From Gemmatimonadota bacterium (GTDB lineage Bacteria > Gemmatimonadota > Gemmatimonadetes > Longimicrobiales > Gaopeijiaceae), in assembly GCA_030618065.1 (NCBI GenBank), contig JAUXEE010000184.1, positions 1-5,155 on the forward strand: 5,155 nt of DNA, read 5' to 3'. Of this stretch, positions 4,944 through 5,155 are shown piece after piece; within the stretch, counting starts at the first letter, position 1, and each line of letters begins with the position of its first letter. Made by a program: the position numbers and the translations under genes. The notes under the pieces were generated by a model. It worked only from the letters and a program-made list of their open reading frames with translations. It ran no database searches and was not told the origin of the DNA.

Positions 4944-5155
4944 CGCCCAGGTGCATTCCGGCTGGAAGCTTCATTGCCTTCCCATTCTTGGACTCGATTG
5001 CGCATCGTCGCTCTTGGGTCACTTCATGTGTCGATTGGGCCGGTTATTGTGTCGATAAACCCCGGCAGATTCCGGCATGTTTGGACGGAAAGTACGGCAG
5101 ATCGTGCGTCCAACAGTGATTTATCCGGTTTCTTGTCGGGATTTGATGCCTTTTA
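4944..5155. other. Non-coding interval after the operon, no gene recognised
   Basis: These 212 bases have no reading frame I can support on either strand and are visibly richer in A/T than the genes upstream. No hairpin followed by a T-run is present, so the operon's terminator is not an obvious intrinsic one. The notable content is a set of short direct repeats at 5027-5056 and 5063-5102. Confidence 0.6.
5027..5056. repeat. Two TGTGTCGAT direct repeats with 21-bp period, possible mobile-element end
   Basis: TGTGTCGAT occurs at 5027-5035 and 5048-5056. Each copy is followed by a similar C/G-rich patch (GGGCCGG and ACCCCGG). A second pair, CGGCAGAT, lies at 5063-5070 and 5095-5102. Ends of IS21-family insertion sequences carry several short direct repeats, often beginning TGT, just outside istA, so this could be such an end with its transposase beyond the window. 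No transposase is seen here, and a regulator-binding site for a gene to the right is equally possible. Confidence 0.35.

Noticed and set aside
4964..4982. GGAAG/CTTCC hairpin as terminator of the operon
   Set aside because: The stem is only 5 bp with a 9-nt loop and is followed by CATTCTTGG rather than a T-run.
4745..5119. 124-codon plus-strand open frame crossing the end of the peptidase gene
   Set aside because: Most of it is an out-of-frame reading of the peptidase C-terminus. The remainder is non-coding sequence with repeats, and no ribosome binding site precedes it.
5024..5152. Minus-strand open stretch of 42 codons at the right edge, ending in TGA at 5024-5026
   Set aside because: It has no start codon with a ribosome binding site, is bounded by a TAA at 5153-5155, and its end is made of the repeat cluster. 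Too short and motif-free to call.

Overview
The window is high-GC bacterial DNA (roughly 60% GC by eye) with mostly G/C third codon positions. It carries secreted or lipid-anchored proteins of a kind common in environmental, Gram-negative-type phyla: a BNR/Asp-box repeat protein, two lipoproteins with lipoboxes, and Ig-like (BIG2-type) domains joined to a zinc-peptidase domain. This mixture recalls Gemmatimonadota and related soil or marine lineages. That placement is an inference from protein style, not from a marker gene.

Layout. (1) Positions 1-299, minus strand: the first 99 codons of a secreted BNR/sialidase-like repeat protein running off the left edge. (2) 300-435: a non-coding leader with two inverted repeats. 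(3) 436-654, minus strand: a small uncharacterised gene or gene remnant whose start is uncertain. (4) 655-751: a divergent intergenic region with a 15-bp imperfect direct repeat of 21-bp period. (5) 752-4943, plus strand: a compact three-gene operon made of an uncharacterised lipoprotein (752-1315), a deoxyribose-phosphate aldolase of the animal DERA type (deoC, TTG start, 1357-2388), and an 852-residue lipoprotein with Ig-like domains and a thermolysin-spaced HEXXH zinc-peptidase site (2385-4943), which overlaps deoC by 4 nt. (6) 4944-5155: non-coding, with two 21-bp-spaced TGTGTCGAT repeats that may be the end of a mobile element or a regulatory site.

How the genes work together. DeoC cleaves 2-deoxyribose-5-phosphate to acetaldehyde and glyceraldehyde-3-phosphate in deoxynucleoside catabolism. 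Its usual partners (nucleoside phosphorylases, phosphopentomutase, deoxyribokinase, aldehyde dehydrogenase) are not in the window. It sits instead between two predicted lipoproteins, so the operon may reflect transcriptional convenience rather than one pathway. The deoC ribosome binding site lies inside a predicted hairpin, and the gene after it starts at an ATGA overlap, so translation along the operon looks coupled.

No clear new multi-gene system is visible. The items most worth following are the hairpin masking the deoC ribosome binding site, the deoC-peptidase coupling, the small minus-strand gene, and the repeat cluster at the right edge.
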